Origin: Alphaproteobacteria bacterium
Lineage (GTDB): Bacteria; Pseudomonadota; Alphaproteobacteria; Caulobacterales; Caulobacteraceae
Length of the DNA: 57,647 nucleotides
NCBI GenBank assembly: GCA_018826515.1
Contig: JAHKAM010000056.1
Coordinates: forward strand, 1 to 57,647
Direction: 5' to 3'
Position numbers and translations under genes: made by a program. Positions within the stretch are counted from its first letter, which is position 1; each line of letters begins with the position of its first letter. A model generated the notes under the pieces. The model saw only the letters and a list, made by a program, of their open reading frames with translations. It did not search any database and was not told the DNA's origin. Below, one piece after another: positions 16,360 to 29,155 of this stretch.

Positions 16360-16850
16360 CCGTGCCGGGCAAACACCCGGGTGGTGCCGTCCTTCAGGAT
16401 CAGCAAGGTCTGGAAGGCCTGGGCGCGACCGGCCGGAGCGGGCATGCCCGGGGATCCGAGCGGCATGCCGGGCACCGTCAGACCGAAGACGTCGGGGCGT
16501 TCGCGGACGAGCCGCGCCACGTCCCCGGCCGGCACATGCCCCTCGACCGCGTAGGAGCCAACCACCCCCGTGTGGCAGGACGCGAGGGCGTCGGGCACGC
16601 CATAGCGGCGACGAACGGGCGCCAGGTCTTCGAGCTCGCGCACCGTCGCCGTCCATCCGGCCCCCGTCATATGCTCGACCCAGGCCCCACAGCATCCGCA
16701 CCAGGGAGTCTTGTAGATGGTGATGGCTTTGGTCGCCTGGGCCGCAAGCGCCGGCGTGGCGAGCGTCGACATCGTCAGAGCGAGGCCCGGCATGGCCTGG
16801 ATCAGGGTCCGACGAGACGGCGCGAGGCGGGCGACAGGGGGAGGAGTCAT
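16356..16850 (-). CDS. DUF411 family exported metal-associated protein
   Basis: A 164-aa protein with a signal peptide ([20 protein letters not shown], ending ALAAQA; the SRRTLI n-region may be Tat-type). The thioredoxin-like DUF411 domain carries [19 protein letters not shown] with Cys51, Cys53 and Cys54, then [20 protein letters not shown] and the C-terminal [10 protein letters not shown] and [16 protein letters not shown]. Members occur in copper and silver resistance clusters and are assumed to bind metal, but biochemical data are thin. The start has GGAGG-like sequence just upstream (GGAGCT). Downstream is the broken ynfA; a paralogue lies at 46915. Confidence 0.87.
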   Translation of the reverse strand: MTPPPVARLAPSRRTLIQAMPGLALTMSTLATPALAAQATKAITIYKTPWCGCCGAWVEHMTGAGWTATVRELEDLAPVRRRYGVPDALASCHTGVVGSYAVEGHVPAGDVARLVRERPDVFGLTVPGMPLGSPGMPAPAGRAQAFQTLLILKDGTTRVFARHG

Positions 16851-17010
16851 GCCGAAAGCTCCATAACTACACTCTAGCACATCTGCGATCCCTGCCGTCG
16901 AGCCCGTCCGGCCTTGGGCAAGGGCGCGAGGATGTCGCGCATGGGCTGTGAAACTCTCCGCCTTGTTGAAGTTTGCGCCGAGGCGGGATAGTCGGAACGC
17001 AGGAGTTGCC

Positions 17011-17409
17011 TTGCCGCCATCGATTCGGACATTCTGTGTGTCGCTGTGCGTCGCCCTCATGGCGGCGCTGAGCATTCATGCGGCTGCTCAGGCTCAGCAC
17101 GAGGTCGGGCATTCGTCGGGCTGGCCTCCGGTCTCCATGGTGGCGGATGATGACCAAGGTCACGCCCACACCCATGTCGCACCGGCCGAAACCGCGCCGG
17201 AAGCGCCTGACCAGGAGCAGGACGGGCAGCCGACCGGACACCACCACAGCGGCGTGGAGAAGCCTTCGGTCTCGCCGACTCTGAACGCGGCCGGACGACC
17301 GACCCTGGTCGGCATGGCCAAGCACAGCTTCGGCCAAAGCCGACCCTTGGAAGACGTTCGGCTCGATGGGCCCGAATACCCTCCGAAACGGACACGCGCG
17401 ATCCTCTGA
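17011..17409 (+). CDS. His-rich exported protein heading a czc-type operon
   Basis: From TTG at 17011 (AGGAG at 17001-17005) this is a 132-aa protein with a clean signal peptide, PPSIRTFCVSLCVALMAALS then IHAAAQAQ. The mature part carries His clusters (QHEVGHSSG, DDDQGHAHTHV, GHHHSG) between Pro/Glu-rich linkers, as expected for a periplasmic metal-binding buffer. It occupies the CzcI-like first position before the OMF gene; sequence identity with CzcI is not claimed. A 7-bp hairpin with a GACT loop (17415-17432) lies between it and the OMF gene and may tune expression. Confidence 0.65.
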   Translation: MPPSIRTFCVSLCVALMAALSIHAAAQAQHEVGHSSGWPPVSMVADDDQGHAHTHVAPAETAPEAPDQEQDGQPTGHHHSGVEKPSVSPTLNAAGRPTLVGMAKHSFGQSRPLEDVRLDGPEYPPKRTRAIL

Positions 17410-17460
17410 TCCGACGCGGCCGACTGGCCGCGCGCGCCATTCCGTTTCTGGAGAGACCCC

Positions 17461-18773
17461 TTGCAGACCCCAATATCCGGCATGGCCGGATCGTGGGCGC
17501 GTTGGACGACCGTGTCGTTCCTCGCGCTCGCCCTGGCGGCAGCCCTGCCGCCGACCCGCGCCGTGGCCCAGGACGCGACGGCTCAGGCTTCAGCGCCGAC
17601 CCTGTCGTTGCGCGACGCCCTGTCCCGCGCTTCGGGAACGGACCCGGCGCTGGCCGCGGCCGATGCGCGTGCCCAGGCCGCCGAAGCCTCGGTGCGCCAG
17701 GCCGACGTTCGGCCCAACCCCACACTCGCCCTGATGGTCGAGAACCTTCCTACGCTTGGTGGCGGGGACATCCTCGGCCGGACCGAGACCACGCTCAGCT
17801 ATGAGCAGCGGATCGAGCGCGGTGGCGACCGGCCGGCCCGGGTGTCCCTCGCCCGGAGCGAAGGGGCCCTGGTCGCGGCGACGGCGCGGGTGCGTCGGCT
17901 GGACCGGCTCGAACAGGTCCAGCGCGCCTGGGCCGAGGCCCTGGCCACCGAGGCCGAGGTGGCGATCGCACGGGAACGTCTCGGCCTGGCCGAGCAGTTT
18001 CAGACGGAGGTCCAGCGTCGCGTCGACATGGCGCGCGATCCGCTGTTCGCGGGCGCACGGGCCGAGGCCGAACTCGCCCAGGCCCAGATCGACTTCGACC
18101 AGGCCGAGATCGCGGCCCGGGTCGCCAAGATCACCCTGGCCAAATTCTGGGACGGTACCGCCGAGTTCAGCCTGGGCGAAGCGGCGTTCGAGGACACCAA
18201 CGCGGCCCGGATCGTCGTGGACGGCGTGGCCGAGGCCGATCTCGACATCTTCCTGGCGCAGCGCGACATCGCCGTGGCTCAGGTCGCGGTCGAGCAGGCC
18301 CGACGAACCCAGGACGCGACCGTCAGCGTCGGCGTGCGACATTTCTGGGAGGGACAGGACCTGGGTCTGGTCGTCGGCGGGTCGATCCCGCTGGGCCGTT
18401 ATGACCGCAACGCGGGGGCCATTGACCGGGCCCGCGCCGAAGGTCTGGCGGCCGAGGGCGACCTGGCTGCCGCTCGCATCGAGCGCGAGCGCGAGATCGC
18501 GCGGCTGCAGGTCCAGCTGTCGGCGCGGGCGAGCGAGGCGCGACGGATCGAAGAAGAGACACTGCCCCAGGCGGAGCGGGCCGTGACCCTGGTCCGGTCG
18601 GGCTTCAACCGAGGCGGCTTCACCTACAACGACGTCATCTCAGCACAGACCGCCCTGCTTCAGACCCGCGAGCGGCGGGTCGAGGTGCTCAAACAGTTCC
18701 ACATCGATCGCGCCCGCCTCGACCGGCTGACCGGCGCGCATGGCGACCTGATCCCCGCCCCGGAGATGACCCG

Positions 18774-18777
<4 letters not shown>
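17461..18777 (+). CDS. czcC: TolC-family outer membrane efflux protein (CzcC-like)
   Basis: A 438-aa outer membrane factor for the RND pump downstream. A signal peptide (VSFLALALAAALPPTRAVAQ) precedes two OEP repeats: LSLRDALSRASGTDPALAAA, then VRQADVRPNPTLALMVENLP in the first, and FWEGQDLGLVVGGSIPLGRY with RSGFNRGGFTYNDVISAQTA in the second. TTG start 17461 is preceded by GGAGAGA at good spacing. It overlaps czcB by ATGA. The N-P-T-L motif and coiled regions are typical of CzcC/CnrC exporters. Confidence 0.9.
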
Positions 18778-23242
<4,465 letters not shown>

Positions 23243-23292
23243 CCCGGTCCCCCTCATCCCGTCCTGCAGACCCAACCCCTGAAAAGGTTCCC

Positions 23293-24024
23293 ATGACAGT
23301 GGCTTACCGCCCCGACCCCTGGTCGTGGCTCAAATCTCCCGCAACGGCGCTGCTCGCCGTTCTGTTGTTCTTCCTGATTGACGGCGTCACAGCCCAGGCG
23401 CTGGCCCATGGCGTCGCGGACGGCGACAAGGGCTATATCCAGGAGACATCCGGCATCGTGTTCTGGCCGTTCGTCTATCTGGGGGCCAAGCATATGGTCA
23501 CCGGCTACGACCACCTGCTGTTCCTTTTCGGGGTGATTTTCTTCCTCTACCGGATGAAGGACATCTCGATCTATGTGACGATGTTCGCCATTGGCCATTC
23601 AACCACGCTCCTGCTGGGCGTGTTGATGGATGTCAGCGTGTCCAGCTATCTGGTCGATGCCATCATCGGACTGTCTGTGGTCTACAAGGCCTTGGACAAT
23701 CTCGGGGCCTTCCAGCGGTGGTTCGGCGTCCAGCCGAACACCAAGGTCGCGACTCTGGTATTCGGCCTATTTCACGGTTTTGGCCTGGCGACCAAGCTGC
23801 AGGACTTCAACATGGCCCCCGACGGCCTGTTCGTGAATCTGGTGGCCTTCAACATCGGCGTCGAGATGGGCCAGCTTCTGGCGCTCGGGGCCATCCTGAT
23901 CGCCATGGGGTTCTGGCGGAAGACCGGCAGCTTCTGGAAGCACGCCTATGTCGCCAACGTCGTCCTGATGACCCTCGGTTTCGTTCTGACGGGCTATCAG
24001 CTCGTCGGCTATTTCGTCCTCTGA
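23293..24024 (+). CDS. HupE/UreJ-family membrane protein (putative Ni/Co permease)
   Basis: A 243-aa protein with about six hydrophobic segments. The HupE signature GAKHMVTGYDHLLFLFGVIF (His and Asp in HMVTGYDHLL) and VTMFAIGHSTTLLLGVL is present, with FGLFHGFGLATKLQDF as the second His motif. The family transports nickel or cobalt. An N-terminal signal-like segment ends ALAHGVADGDKG. ATG 23293 has an AAAGG site; ATG 23239, overlapping the czcA stop, would add 18 residues and is possible if strictly coupled. It sits with the next gene as an apparent pair. Confidence 0.85.
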   Translation: MTVAYRPDPWSWLKSPATALLAVLLFFLIDGVTAQALAHGVADGDKGYIQETSGIVFWPFVYLGAKHMVTGYDHLLFLFGVIFFLYRMKDISIYVTMFAIGHSTTLLLGVLMDVSVSSYLVDAIIGLSVVYKALDNLGAFQRWFGVQPNTKVATLVFGLFHGFGLATKLQDFNMAPDGLFVNLVAFNIGVEMGQLLALGAILIAMGFWRKTGSFWKHAYVANVVLMTLGFVLTGYQLVGYFVL

Positions 24025-24038
24025 TCGGAGACTGACCC

Positions 24039-24716
24039 ATGTACAACGCCAACAAGCCCATCGCCTCCGAACTGCCCTCGACGGGCAAGCTCCTGAAGTC
24101 CACCGGCGTCGCCGCCGCGATCGCCGCCGGCCTCTTGGTCACGATCGTCATGCCCGCCGAATACGGGGTCGATCCGACCCGCGTGGGGTCGGTGTTCGGC
24201 CTGACCGAGATGGGCCGGATCAAGGTTCAGCTCGCCGCCGAGGCCGAGGCCGAGAAGGCGGCGGAAGCGGGTGCGGCAACCTCGGCTGCCGGCCCGGCGC
24301 CCGCGCTGGAGTCGACCCCGATCACCCTACCGACGAGCGCCACCGCCCCGGCTGTGGCCGCCACCGGCGCGGCTCCTGCGGTTCCCGCGGCCCAGGCCGG
24401 GACGCGTTCGGACCGGACCGTCCTGACCCTGGCGCCCGATCAGGGGGCTGAGATCAAGCTGGTGATGCAGGAGGGGGCCACGGTCCGCTACAGCTGGTCC
24501 AGCAGCGGCGGCCGGGTCAACTACGACACCCATGCCGATCGGCCGGGAACCTCCTACCACGGCTATGACAAGGGCTCAGAGCAGCGGGTCGAGGACACTT
24601 TGACGGCGGCATTCACCGGTAGTCATGGATGGTTCTGGCGCAACCGCACGGGCCAGCCCGTGACCATCACTCTCGTCACCGAGGGCGCCTACAGCGAAGT
24701 CAAACGGGTTGTCTGA
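24039..24716 (+). CDS. Single-span transmembrane anchor protein
   Basis: A 225-aa protein with a short cytoplasmic N-terminus, one membrane helix (VAAAIAAGLLVTIVMPAEYG, about residues 25-44), an Ala/Pro/Glu-rich linker (about 65-135) and a C-terminal beta-rich periplasmic domain (VLTLAPDQGAEIKLVMQEGA, then SWSSSGGRVNYDTHADRPGT and GSHGWFWRNRTGQPVTITL). The C-terminal wording is typical of small annotated transmembrane anchor proteins that accompany HupE genes. Its role is unknown; I infer a partner or periplasmic chaperone of the permease. It lies 14 bp after HupE and probably ends the operon. Confidence 0.72.
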   Translation: MYNANKPIASELPSTGKLLKSTGVAAAIAAGLLVTIVMPAEYGVDPTRVGSVFGLTEMGRIKVQLAAEAEAEKAAEAGAATSAAGPAPALESTPITLPTSATAPAVAATGAAPAVPAAQAGTRSDRTVLTLAPDQGAEIKLVMQEGATVRYSWSSSGGRVNYDTHADRPGTSYHGYDKGSEQRVEDTLTAAFTGSHGWFWRNRTGQPVTITLVTEGAYSEVKRVV

Positions 24717-24804
24717 TCGTTCTTCGATCCCATCGTCGCGGTCGGTCGAACCGATGGCGGCGATGGGGTTTCGTCACGGAGGCTCGGCCTCGGAAGGATG
24801 ATCG

Positions 24805-26133
24805 ATGTTCTCGCCGCTTCGCCATGCCGCCTACCGGAACCTGTTCACCGCCCAGGTCGCGGCGCTGCTCGGCACCGGCATGGCCACGGTCGCGCTGGGG
24901 CTGCTCGCGTTCGATCTGGCCGGAGCGAACGCGGGCCAGGTGCTGGGGGCGGCGCTCGCGATCAAGATGGTCGCCTATATCGGCGTGGCCCCCTTCGCCA
25001 GCGCGCTTGCGGCACGGCTGCCACGCAAGGCTCTTCTAGTCTCTCTCGATGGGGTCCGGGCGGGGGTCGCCGTCGCCCTGCCGTTCGTGAGCGAGCCCTG
25101 GCAGGTCTATGGCCTGATGACCGTGCTCTATATCGCGTCGGCGGCCTTCACGCCGGCGTTCCAGGCCATGATTCCCGACCTGCTGCCGGATGAGGCCGAC
25201 TATACCAAGGCCCTGTCCCTGTCGCGGCTCGCCGCCGATCTGGAGAGCGTGGCCAGCCCTGTGCTGGCGGCGGTGCTGCTGGCCTTCATCAGCTACAACA
25301 ATCTGTTCGTCGGCACGGCTCTGGGCTTTGTCGTCTCGGCCCTGTTCGTGGTCGGGGCCAGCCTGCCGATGTTGACCAAGATCCAGCCCAAACCCTTCAT
25401 CCAGCGCCTGACGGGTGGCCTGCGCCTGTTCGCCCTCACTCCCCGGCTGCGTGGACTGCTGGCCATCAGCCTGGCCACGGCCGCGGGCGGCGCCATGGTC
25501 TTCGTCAACACCGTGGTGCTGGTCCAGTCCCAGTTCGGCTTGTCGGAACAGGCCAGCGCCTGGGCGTTGGCGGCGTTCGGCGGCGGATCGATGACAGCGG
25601 CGGTATTCCTTCCGCGGCTGCTGGGTCGCATGACGGACCGGAGGGCCATGGTCCTGGGAGCGGGTGTGATGACCGCCGTCCTGCTCGCGGGGGCTTGGGT
25701 CGCGGTCAGTTATCCGGTCCTGATCGGGCTGTGGGTGATCATGGGGTTCGGCTATTCCCTGACCATCACCCCTGCGGGTCGCGCCCTGCGGCGATCGTCG
25801 ACGGCACAGGACCGACCGGCTCTGTTCGCTGCCCAATTCGCCCTCTCGCACGCCTGCTGGCTGATCGCTTATCCGGTGGCGGGGCTGGTCAGTGCCGAGG
25901 CGGATCCAGGAGCGGCCTTCCTGGTCCTGGCGGCGCTTTGCGCGACGGGTGCGGTCCTCGGTCTGCTGATCTGGCCGGCTCGGGATCCCGAGATCCTGGC
26001 CCATGATCATCCCGAGCTGGAACCCGACGATCCGCATCTGGCCGACAAGACGGCGAGTGTCCCCGCCGCCGCCCATGCGCATCCCTTCGTGATCGACGAG
26101 CGTCATGATCGCTGGCCCACTTCCGGGAAATGA
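24805..26133 (+). CDS. MFS transporter with His-rich C-terminal tail
   Basis: A 442-aa major facilitator protein with 12 hydrophobic stretches. MFSPLRHAAYRNLFTAQVAA, then LLGTGMATVALGLLAFDLAG, and the loop motif ALAARLPRKALLVSLDGVRA place it in the drug/siderophore-type MFS_1/MFS_3 group. The last 40 residues are cytosolic and rich in His and acidic residues (HDHPELEPDDPH, AAAHAHPFVIDERHDRWP), which may bind metal. NreB-type nickel exporters also have His-rich tails, so a Ni/Co exporter is a fair guess but unproven. A remnant of a related gene lies at 14692-14934. Confidence 0.85.
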   Translation: MFSPLRHAAYRNLFTAQVAALLGTGMATVALGLLAFDLAGANAGQVLGAALAIKMVAYIGVAPFASALAARLPRKALLVSLDGVRAGVAVALPFVSEPWQVYGLMTVLYIASAAFTPAFQAMIPDLLPDEADYTKALSLSRLAADLESVASPVLAAVLLAFISYNNLFVGTALGFVVSALFVVGASLPMLTKIQPKPFIQRLTGGLRLFALTPRLRGLLAISLATAAGGAMVFVNTVVLVQSQFGLSEQASAWALAAFGGGSMTAAVFLPRLLGRMTDRRAMVLGAGVMTAVLLAGAWVAVSYPVLIGLWVIMGFGYSLTITPAGRALRRSSTAQDRPALFAAQFALSHACWLIAYPVAGLVSAEADPGAAFLVLAALCATGAVLGLLIWPARDPEILAHDHPELEPDDPHLADKTASVPAAAHAHPFVIDERHDRWPTSGK

Positions 26134-26439
26134 TCCCCAACGCCAGGGGCTATTCATTCTGGCCGGGCTGGTCCCCCTGGCCAACCAGCAGAGGGATGAA
26201 ATTGCGATCGTTCGTCGAGCGCCTGTTGAACCGATCATGCGCGATGAGGGATCTGTTGCACGGCCCCGTCGGCCGATCTGCGGCGACGTCCGCGCGGTTT
26301 CTGTGACTGCTGGGGTGCTTTGCCTAGCCCGCTACATCAGAACATCAGCCAGCGCGTGGGATCAGACTGTCAACTGAGACGATCCCGCACCCGGAACGGA
26401 CGGCCCCGGGCAATCAGCTCGCAAAAACGCGCTGCTGGG
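26134..26439. other. Intergenic region without a recognisable gene
   Basis: Between the convergent MFS and Fic genes. One stretch near 26247-26265 resembles the CTGTTGCA core of IS6-family ends, and an imperfect GGGATC/GATCCC dyad lies near 26358-26387, which could be remnants of a mobile element. No transposase frame is recognisable. Short ORFs here have no motifs. Confidence 0.45.
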
Positions 26440-27933
26440 CTAGAAGGTCTCGGGAAGGCGCAGCCTGATGCCGCGTTCGTCGGCCTCAGCCGGATCCAAG
26501 AAGGCGTTGCAGCCTTCCAGCACCCTCTGCGTCGCGCCGAGATCGACCCAGGGGACGGCAGCCACCCATTTCTGCGCGAAATCCAGGCTTCGGATCAGGG
26601 TGTTCGGATTGTCGCTGTTCGAGAGCACCTTCAGTCCCGCCAGGTAGTTGCTGCGGAAGATGGTCGGGATGATGACCCGTTCTTCGCCGGCGGCGACGAG
26701 TTCGGCGTTCATCATGATACGGCCGATACGGCCGTTGCCGTCGGTGAAGGGGTGAACTTCCGACACGAGGAACATCATGTAGACCGCCTTGGCGAAGGGC
26801 GTTTCCAGGCTGTTATAGAGCTCGAGCCCGCGCGTCAGCGTGCCTTCGACGTGGGCCGGGTCGACGAAGGTCGTCTGGCCGGCCCGGTTGGCCTCCTGCT
26901 TGAACGCTCCCGGGTTCTTGTCGGGCCGGGCGGCCATGAGAGCGGCATGTCGGCGTTTCAGGAGGTCGAAGAACTCCGGGGCGTCCCGAGGTGTCTTCGC
27001 CATTTCAACGGGATCAGAAACCAGCCTCCAGGTGCCGAGGACGTCATGCGCGTCCGAAGGACGATCACGGGGGATGACGTTCCGAAACACGATGTCGGCC
27101 GCCTCGCTGACCTCGAACTCCGTGCCTTCGATGAAGTTGGAGAAATAGGCTTCGAAGAAGGCCAGGCTCGAACGGCCTTGCGGGGTGCGTTCGGCGGTGG
27201 GGCGGATGACGGGCGCCGTGGAGCGCAGTTCCCGATGCAGGCGTTCGAAGCGGGCCAGCCGTTCGGGATCGAAGGGGAAGCCAGACCGCCGCGCCCGGGC
27301 CTGGTCGGTGACGAGGGGCTCGTCGCGCGTGCCGAGGAGGGCTCCAATCACTCTCTCCAGGGATTCGCATTCCTCCTCTCGTCCGATCATGGGCGCGATC
27401 CGGCGGGCTTCGTCCCTTAGCCTGTTGGCTGCTTCATCGCCGCCTCGGCGAATGAGGGTGTCGAGATGGGTCTCGATCTCGCCTCGCGTCAGGGTGCGTG
27501 TGACATCGCCGTAGCGCCGACGGGACGGGGCCATGTTGTCGAGGTAGGCACGGGCGGTCGAGGAGAGGAATAGATTGCCCACGAACGGCAGGTCCGTAGG
27601 CTGGGAGGGCGCGCCTCGGCGCGTTCGGATCGTTACGCCGGGCAATGCGATATCGCGCTTGCGATCGGACACCACGAAGACCGAACCGTCAGTCGCCGGC
27701 TTGTTTTCGATCGCGGTTCGGTCGGCGATCAGCGCGCCTGGGATATAGGCTCCAATGAGGGTCCAGAGATGGCGACCGACGATTTGCTCGGGCGGATCCA
27801 CCAGATTGCGGGTATAGAGCTTGGATCCGATCTGTCGGAGCTCATTTTGGCTGACCGCGCGTGACACAGCCGTCGCCGTTTCGCTCGTCGAGACGAAGAC
27901 TTCCGGAAAGGCTTGCACCGGGGATTTGGGCAT
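26440..27933 (-). CDS. Fic-domain protein with N-terminal AbiEi-like domain
   Basis: A 497-aa protein. The Fic core has HPFTDGNGRIGR at about 394-405 with all catalytic residues, so AMPylation or related nucleotidyl transfer is expected. The inhibitory-helix motif [S/T]xxxE[G/N] is present as SNFIEG at about 265-270, N-terminal to the Fic core (class II type autoinhibition). The N-terminal 130 residues (ELRQIGSKLYTRNLVDPPEQ, then LIGAYIPGALIADRTAIENK) resemble the AbiEi/type IV antitoxin fold: a winged-helix-like start, then a domain that displays the RTRRG motif. Start ATG has AGAAGGAG upstream and an unusually AT-rich leader. No separate antitoxin is adjacent. Confidence 0.88.
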   Translation of the reverse strand: MPKSPVQAFPEVFVSTSETATAVSRAVSQNELRQIGSKLYTRNLVDPPEQIVGRHLWTLIGAYIPGALIADRTAIENKPATDGSVFVVSDRKRDIALPGVTIRTRRGAPSQPTDLPFVGNLFLSSTARAYLDNMAPSRRRYGDVTRTLTRGEIETHLDTLIRRGGDEAANRLRDEARRIAPMIGREEECESLERVIGALLGTRDEPLVTDQARARRSGFPFDPERLARFERLHRELRSTAPVIRPTAERTPQGRSSLAFFEAYFSNFIEGTEFEVSEAADIVFRNVIPRDRPSDAHDVLGTWRLVSDPVEMAKTPRDAPEFFDLLKRRHAALMAARPDKNPGAFKQEANRAGQTTFVDPAHVEGTLTRGLELYNSLETPFAKAVYMMFLVSEVHPFTDGNGRIGRIMMNAELVAAGEERVIIPTIFRSNYLAGLKVLSNSDNPNTLIRSLDFAQKWVAAVPWVDLGATQRVLEGCNAFLDPAEADERGIRLRLPETF

Positions 27934-28022
27934 TAAACGGCTCCTTCTTCTCTGTTTATCAAGAAAGTGGGACTTAGGCGCATAATTTTGAAAGTTTTTG
28001 GGGTTTAAGGATGGCTTGCCGC

Positions 28023-28055
28023 GAGAAGCGCGCCTCGATGGGTGGCGCGCTTCTC
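28023..28055. repeat. Perfect 12-bp inverted repeat
   Basis: Arms GAGAAGCGCGCC (28023-28034) and GGCGCGCTTCTC (28044-28055) flank a 9-nt spacer. There is no T-run on either strand, so it is not a classic terminator. It lies 90 bp upstream of the Fic start and could be an operator or an RNA structure. Confidence 0.7.
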
Positions 28056-28527
28056 AGGCGATCGACGGGCTGCGCACATTGACGCGTTTGTAAGATCGGC
28101 CCGCACGTCATCCTTGTGGTGAAGGATTCCGATCTGCTGTGGAGGCGCGGTCACATACGACATCCTCACAGGTGCCAAGGACTGAAGACCGCGACTCTAC
28201 GAGGCGGACCCCTCCCAGCCATGAAGGCGGTGCCAGTTGACGGCATGGTTGAAACGGAGGGGTGACCATCACTCTGGGTTCATCAAGACGATGGCGTCCA
28301 TAGCCCCGGAAGACGCGCACATCCGTCAAGACGGCATCGCGGCAGCGATCACACGCGGGATCAGAGGAATGCCCTCTGTCTTATGAATGGAATCCCGGTC
28401 GAAACCCACGTCGCTGAAGCGATCCGCCACCGTGGACTCACAGCTCTGAACGACGGAGACGACCCGAACCGGGGCGGTTAAGGATGAATAGAGTATGAAC
28501 GCCGTGGGTTCATCTCGTTCAGGCCGT

Positions 28528-28560
28528 AAAGCGCCAACTGATCGTCGACGTCGGCGCTTT
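28528..28560. repeat. 8-bp inverted repeat in the leader of the YG-rich protein gene
   Basis: AAAGCGCC (28528-28535) and GGCGCTTT (28553-28560) are perfect arms around 17 nt. The structure ends 32 bp before the start codon at 28593, so it is either a terminator-like element or a leader structure. Confidence 0.55.
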
Positions 28561-28592
28561 GCCCAGATGATTGAACCAAGGACACATCGATA

Positions 28593-29012
28593 ATGAAGAT
28601 TTTCAGATCATTTGCCATCGGCGGTCTGGCGATGGCGATGCTGGCCGCGACACCCGTCGCCGCTCAGAGTTCCTACTATGGACGTGACCACCACGACAAC
28701 GGTCGCAACGTTGTCATTGGGGCCGCGGTCGGAGCGCTCGCCGGCGCGGCTATCGCGTCCAGTTCAAACCGTAATCGGTCCTATGGCTCCCAAGCCGGCT
28801 ACTACGGGAATCAGAGCGGCTACTATGGCAACAATGGTTATTACGGAAACAGCGGGTATTACGACCGGTCGAGAGGGTATGTCTACGGCAACGGCGGCGG
28901 TTACTACGACCGGGGCGATTACCGTCAAGACCGGCGGGCGCATCGACAGCACGACCGTCAGCACCGCCGCGAGGACCGTCGGCACGAGCGCCAGCACGAT
29001 CGCCGGTGGTAG
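28593..29012 (+). CDS. Secreted Gly/Tyr-rich protein with basic His/Arg tail
   Basis: A 139-aa protein with a signal peptide (FAIGGLAMAMLAATPVAAQS). After it comes a glycine-zipper-like helix (VVIGAAVGALAGAAIASSSN), then repeats of the GYYGN type (GYYGNQSGYYGNNGYYGNSG), then a very basic, His-rich tail (DRRAHRQHDRQHRREDRRHE). The glycine zipper suggests envelope insertion, and the repeats suggest a low-complexity matrix or stress protein. I do not recognise the family. The His tail could bind metal, in keeping with the region. It is preceded by a hairpin in its leader. Confidence 0.75.
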   Translation: MKIFRSFAIGGLAMAMLAATPVAAQSSYYGRDHHDNGRNVVIGAAVGALAGAAIASSSNRNRSYGSQAGYYGNQSGYYGNNGYYGNSGYYDRSRGYVYGNGGGYYDRGDYRQDRRAHRQHDRQHRREDRRHERQHDRRW

Positions 29013-29056
29013 ATAACCCCTCTTAGGAGGGTGCCACGCTTTCTCTTTCATGCCGT

Positions 29057-29086
29057 GTTCGACCGCAGGCGCGCCTGCGGTCGAAC
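29057..29086. repeat. 30-bp perfect palindrome
   Basis: Each 15-bp arm (GTTCGACCGCAGGCG and its reverse complement) meets without a spacer. It lies between the convergent ends of the YG-rich gene and the SRPBCC gene. Without a T-run it could act as a weak bidirectional terminator or be a repetitive extragenic element. Confidence 0.8.
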
Positions 29087-29155
29087 GTCGTCTGTGCGGA
29101 CCGCGAGGCCGACGGGATAGGTTCGCCGGCCTTGGCCCACGAGTTCCTTTTGACA

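Larger units (their letters stand above)
27934..28592. other. 660-bp gap: AT-rich Fic promoter region, hairpins, no clear gene
   Basis: The first 80 bp are AT-rich for this genome and must hold the Fic promoter on the minus strand. A perfect hairpin (28023-28055) and a second hairpin (28528-28560) are listed separately. Only tiny ORFs occur, such as 32 codons at 28383-28481 (MNGIPVETHVAEAIRHRGLT...), which I cannot support as a gene. Confidence 0.5.

Noticed and set aside
16948..17010. Longer start of the His-rich protein at ATG 16948
   Set aside because: The extension would bury the signal peptide. TTG 17011 has AGGAG and gives a clean leader.
28383..28481. 32-codon ORF MNGIPVETHVAEAIRHRGLT...
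   Set aside because: Too short and with no ribosome site or family to support it.
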